From NCBI GenBank assembly GCA_900759005.1, contig CAAEUQ010000079.1:1-18424 (forward strand): a stretch of 18,424 nt of DNA. Reading direction: 5' to 3'. Below are positions 15,736 to 18,424 of the stretch, in pieces; position 1 is the first letter of the stretch; the number at the start of each line of letters is the position of its first letter. Source of the stretch: Clostridia bacterium. Its GTDB lineage: Bacteria; Bacillota; Clostridia; Christensenellales; Aristaeellaceae. The translations under genes and the position numbers were made by a program. Under the pieces are notes generated by a model. The model saw nothing but the letters and a program-made list of their open reading frames with translations. It had not been told where the DNA came from and did not search any database.

Positions 15736-16821
15736 CACCCGTATGTAGATTGGCTGGGACATGATTATCAAAATTATGTCTACAACGGCGATGCGACCTG
15801 CACGCGGGACGGCACCGAAACTGGCAAGTGCATTCGCTGCGATGTGACGGATACGCGCACGGCTTGGAACACGAGGAAGCCGCATACCGAGAAGATCTTG
15901 CCTGCGGTTGAGCCGACGTGCGACCGGACGGGAGTGACCCAAGGCAAATACTGCGAGGCTTGCAAGACTGTTCTCGTTGAGCAGAGGGTTCTGAATTCGC
16001 TGGGGCATGAATACAGCAACTATGTCTATAACGGCGATGCGACCTGCACGCGGGACGGCACCGAAACGGGCAAGTGCATTCGCTGCGATGCAACGGATAC
16101 GCGCACGGCTTTTGGCACGATCAAACCGCATACCGAGAAGATCTTGCCCGCGGTTGCGCCGACGTGCGATCAGGCGGGGCTGACTGAAGGCAAATCCTGC
16201 GAGATTTGCAATAAGACTCTGATCGAGCAGCAGCTTGTGCCCGCGACGGGACATGATCATCGGACGCGCACGATCGAGCCGACCTGCACGCGCGGCGGCT
16301 ATACCGAAACGGTCTGTGCAAACTGCAAAGACGCACGGATTGACAGAAGAACGGCGAGCCTGGGTCACTGGTACGGCGAATGGTCGCAGCATTCGGAAAC
16401 GACGCACACAGCGGAATGCCTTCGCGATTGCGGAAAGATCGGTGAGGCGGCGTGCCGGATGCTGGAATACCGTTTGGACGATGCGGTGAACGCGTTTTGC
16501 GCCGTCTGCGGCAAAAACAGCACCGGCGAAAGGCTTGCATGGATTGAAGATGCGCGGATTGAATCCGATTTTCTTTCGCAGGGCGAATGGATTGTGCGCG
16601 GCAATGAAAGCTGGATGACCGTCGGCTTCGAGTATGCCGGCGAACTCGTACAGCCTGAAACGGCGATCGTCCGCGTGCCCGCGGCGCTGCTGGACGGGAA
16701 GCGCGTAAGCTATGTAAACGCCGATGGCGAGCAGACGGAGCTTCATGTGGCGTTCGAAGGCGACGAAGCCGTTTTCGCACTCGAATTCAGCGCGCTCGCG
16801 GCAATTTTACATATCGCATAA
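15736..16821 (+). CDS. C-terminal part of the CxxC repeat protein
   Basis: This open frame continues directly from the amber codon; the first usable alternative start is GTG 15844, which has no ribosome binding site and begins in the middle of a repeat. It holds CxxC pairs CIRC, CEAC, CIRC, CEIC and CANC with the framing PTC and LGH/TGH motifs. After a Trp/His-rich linker and CAVCGK comes a C-terminal domain of about 110 aa rich in alternating hydrophobic residues, probably a beta sandwich. It ends at TAA 16819-16821, and a terminator follows. Intact repeats and no further stops suggest the interruption is recent or tolerated. Confidence 0.6.
   Translation, partial: HPYVDWLGHDYQNYVYNGDATCTRDGTETGKCIRCDVTDTRTAWNTRKPHTEKILPAVEPTCDRTGVTQGKYCEACKTVLVEQRVLNSLGHEYSNYVYNGDATCTRDGTETGKCIRCDATDTRTAFGTIKPHTEKILPAVAPTCDQAGLTEGKSCEICNKTLIEQQLVPATGHDHRTRTIEPTCTRGGYTETVCANCKDARIDRRTASLGHWYGEWSQHSETTHTAECLRDCGKIGEAACRMLEYRLDDAVNAFCAVCGKNSTGERLAWIEDARIESDFLSQGEWIVRGNESWMTVGFEYAGELVQPETAIVRVPAALLDGKRVSYVNADGEQTELHVAFEGDEAVFALEFSALAAILHIA
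15754..15999 (+). repeat. 82-aa tandem repeat, copy 1
   Basis: The unit runs from LGHDYQNYVYNG through the CIRC and CEAC pairs to VLNS. It is followed immediately by copy 2 at a 246-base period. About 70 bases (around 15770-15841) are almost identical to copy 2. Confidence 0.85.
16000..16245 (+). repeat. 82-aa tandem repeat, copy 2 (partial third copy follows)
   Basis: It starts LGHEYSNYVYNG and ends LVPA. A shortened third copy starts in register at 16246 (TGHDHRTRTIEPTC) and runs to about 16359, before another LGHWYGEW. Confidence 0.85.
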
Positions 16822-16831
16822 TTCCATTTCG

Positions 16832-16881
16832 ATTCAGCTCCGGCGGATTCATGCATCCATCGGGGCTGAATTCAAGTTTTT
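16832..16881 (+). terminator. Intrinsic terminator after the repeat-protein gene
   Basis: ATTCAGCTCCG (16832-16842) pairs with CGGGGCTGAAT (16861-16871) with one G-U. An inner GGAT/ATCC stem is also possible. TTTTT at 16877-16881 follows after a 5-base gap. Confidence 0.7.
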
Positions 16882-16904
16882 ATTGGATATTCTCCAAACA
16901 GCGC

Positions 16905-16934
16905 TTGACAATGGACGGCATTCGGGAGGATAAT
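16905..16934 (+). promoter_or_regulatory. Promoter of guaA
   Basis: A consensus TTGACA (16905-16910) is followed after 18 bases by GATAAT (16929-16934). The start near 16941 leaves a leader of about 50 bases, too short for a purine riboswitch. Confidence 0.7.
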
Positions 16935-16990
16935 AAAATACATATCAAATATCATGGACGCAGGCGGAATATATGAAGGAGGCAATGCCC

Positions 16991-18424
16991 ATGAATTCGC
17001 AGGTGGTTCTGATTCTCGATTTCGGCGGTCAGTATAAAGAGCTGATTGCCCGAAGAGTACGTGAATGCAACGTCTATTCTCTGATCAAGCCGGGCGAGAC
17101 TTCGCTGGAGGATATCCGCGCGCTGAACCCGATCGGCATCATTTTAACCGGCGGTCCGAACAGCGTTTATCTGGAGGATTCGCCGCACTGCGATCCGGAA
17201 ATCTTCAATATGGGCGTTCCGGTGCTGGGTATCTGCTACGGTGCGCAGCTGATGGCATGGACGCTCGGCGGCAAGGTTACGCCCTGCACCGCGAGCGAAT
17301 ACGGTAAGACCGCGATGACGGTCGATACCGAAAACGTGTTGTTCAAGGGTCTTGACCGCGCACAGGTCGGTCTGATGAGTCATTGCGATCAAATCACTGA
17401 GCTACCCGAGGGCTTCGTCAACGCTGCGTCTACTCAGACCTGCCCGAATGCCGCAATGGCGAATGCGGCGCGCAGGCTCTATGCGACGCAGTTCCATCCC
17501 GAAGTGGAAAGCACGCCGAACGGCACCGCGATCATTCGCAATTTCCTTTACGGCGTCTGCGGCGCGGCGGGCGATTACAATTTGCACGATCTTGAAAACA
17601 GGCTGATCGAGGAAGTCCGCGCGAAGGTTGGCAGCGACCACGTAATTCTCGGTCTGTCCGGCGGCGTGGATTCGTCCGTTTGCGCGGCGCTCCTGTCCAA
17701 GGCGATTCCGGGACAGCTGCATTGCATTTTCGTCGATCACGGTCTGATGCGCAAAAACGAGGGCGATCAGGTAGAAGCGGCATTCCGCGGCCGCGATCTG
17801 GATTTCATCCGTGTGGACGCGTCCGATCGTTTCCTGACCGCGCTGAAGGGCGTGGTCGATCCGGAGCAAAAGCGGAAGATCATCGGTCGTGAATTTGTCC
17901 GCGTGTTCGAAGAGGAAGCCAAGAAGCTGCCGAATGCGAAATACCTCGCGCAGGGCACGATTTATCCGGATGTGATCGAATCCGGCGGCAAGCACGCCGC
18001 AACGATCAAGAGCCACCACAATGTCGGCGGCCTTCCGAAAAACATCAGCTTCGTTGGCGTGGTCGAACCGCTGCGCGGACTGTTCAAGGACGAAGTGCGC
18101 GCGATGGGCAGGCAGCTCGGTCTGGCAAAATCCTTTGTCGAGCGCCAGCCATTCCCGGGTCCGGGTCTTGCCGTGCGCTGCCTGGGTGAAATTACGCCCG
18201 AAAAGCTCGCGATTCTGCGCGAAGCGGACGACATTTTCTGCCGCGAAGTGCGCCGCCGCCATATCCGCGCTGATCAGTACTTTGCCGTGCTGACCGATAC
18301 GCGCTCCGTCGGCGTTGCGGGCGACTTCAGAACGTTTGATTATGTGATTGCGCTCCGCGCCGTCCGTACGTCGGACTTCATGACCTGCGAATACGCGCCG
18401 ATTCCGCATAAAACCCTCGGCGCG
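16991..18424 (+). CDS. guaA: GMP synthase (glutamine-hydrolysing), 3' end missing
   Basis: GuaA converts XMP, glutamine and ATP to GMP in the cytoplasm, the last step of guanine nucleotide synthesis. The 478 codons present cover the class I glutamine amidotransferase domain with triad C82 (GICYGAQ), H169 and E171 (QFHPEVE); the ATP-pyrophosphatase domain with the P-loop SGGVDS at 223-228; and most of the C-terminal dimerisation domain (FPGPGLAVRCLGE). The frame is open to the window edge; about 35-40 residues appear missing compared with the family's usual 510-525. Of two in-frame ATGs, 16991 is chosen because AAGGAGG (16976-16982) is 8 bases away, against only 2 bases for 16985. It has its own promoter between two terminator-bounded units. 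Confidence 0.96.
   Translation, partial: MNSQVVLILDFGGQYKELIARRVRECNVYSLIKPGETSLEDIRALNPIGIILTGGPNSVYLEDSPHCDPEIFNMGVPVLGICYGAQLMAWTLGGKVTPCTASEYGKTAMTVDTENVLFKGLDRAQVGLMSHCDQITELPEGFVNAASTQTCPNAAMANAARRLYATQFHPEVESTPNGTAIIRNFLYGVCGAAGDYNLHDLENRLIEEVRAKVGSDHVILGLSGGVDSSVCAALLSKAIPGQLHCIFVDHGLMRKNEGDQVEAAFRGRDLDFIRVDASDRFLTALKGVVDPEQKRKIIGREFVRVFEEEAKKLPNAKYLAQGTIYPDVIESGGKHAATIKSHHNVGGLPKNISFVGVVEPLRGLFKDEVRAMGRQLGLAKSFVERQPFPGPGLAVRCLGEITPEKLAILREADDIFCREVRRRHIRADQYFAVLTDTRSVGVAGDFRTFDYVIALRAVRTSDFMTCEYAPIPHKTLGA

Larger units (their letters stand above)
15466..16821 (+). pseudogene. Secreted CxxC/GH-repeat surface protein interrupted by in-frame TAG
   Basis: Reading through the TAG at 15733-15735 gives one continuous protein of 451 codons: signal peptide, a Cys-rich head, two and a half repeats with paired CxxC motifs and LGH(D/E)Y starts, and a beta-rich C-terminal domain. 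The amber codon falls directly after a CxxC (CELC), a place where the other repeats carry a polar residue (D, K, N). A single base change from CAG, AAG or GAG would explain it. No start codon with a ribosome binding site lies just beyond the stop, so reinitiation looks poor. The gene is either a recent nonsense pseudogene, a sequencing error, or read through by suppression. Repeats of this type are common in secreted proteins of gut Clostridia; their function is unknown and they may bind metal. No LPXTG or membrane anchor is visible. Confidence 0.6.

Noticed and set aside
15277..16746. 489-codon minus-strand frame opposite the CxxC repeat gene
   Set aside because: It repeats because the plus-strand gene repeats, and it has no signal peptide or known domain. 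The plus strand has a promoter, a ribosome binding site and a signal sequence.
16935..16990. Purine riboswitch upstream of guaA
   Set aside because: The leader is only about 50 bases and I found none of the conserved core sequence or a regulatory terminator.

Overview
The window looks like a chromosomal segment of an obligately anaerobic, fermentative, GC-rich Firmicute of the Clostridia type. The basis is the gene content: NfnAB transhydrogenase, a group B-like [FeFe] hydrogenase, an AGCS amino-acid symporter and a clostridial cell-surface CxxC repeat protein. Codons mostly end in G or C, Shine-Dalgarno sequences are strong, and intrinsic terminators are clear. A species cannot be named from the sequence alone.

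Layout. (1) 1-101, minus: the first 33 codons of a gene that runs off the left edge, probably a transposase or helix-turn-helix protein. (2) 235-2638: a promoter, then nfnA and nfnB one base apart, then a terminator. (3) 2752-3373: a small secreted protein of unknown function with its own terminator. (4) 4978-3446, minus: an AGCS sodium:alanine/glycine-type symporter with an unusual signal-peptide-like extension. (5) A divergent AT-rich control region, 4979-5189, with promoters in both directions and a perfect 7-bp inverted repeat over the rightward -35 box. (6) 5190-7511: a two-gene unit of [FeFe] hydrogenase and alpha/beta hydrolase, ended by a terminator. (7) 7621-15258: one very large gene (2545 codons) for a cyclic beta-1,2-glucan synthase-like membrane protein (GT84, cyclisation and GH94-type domains). 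(8) 15255-16881: a strong promoter overlapping the stop of the glucan synthase gene, a leader holding one good intrinsic terminator and a second terminator-like hairpin, and a secreted CxxC repeat protein split by an in-frame amber codon. (9) 16905-18424: promoter and most of guaA (GMP synthase), cut by the right edge.

How it fits together. NfnAB and the hydrogenase both handle ferredoxin and pyridine-nucleotide electrons, which fits H2-linked fermentation, but they are separate transcription units. The glucan synthase and the two secreted proteins are envelope-directed. No gene cluster beyond the two short operons is evident, and I see no rRNA, tRNA, CRISPR array or phage module.

The points most worth a second look are the amber-interrupted repeat protein, the terminator-containing leader in front of it, the missing second aspartate of the DxD motif in the GT84 domain, and the operator-like palindrome at the hydrogenase promoter.
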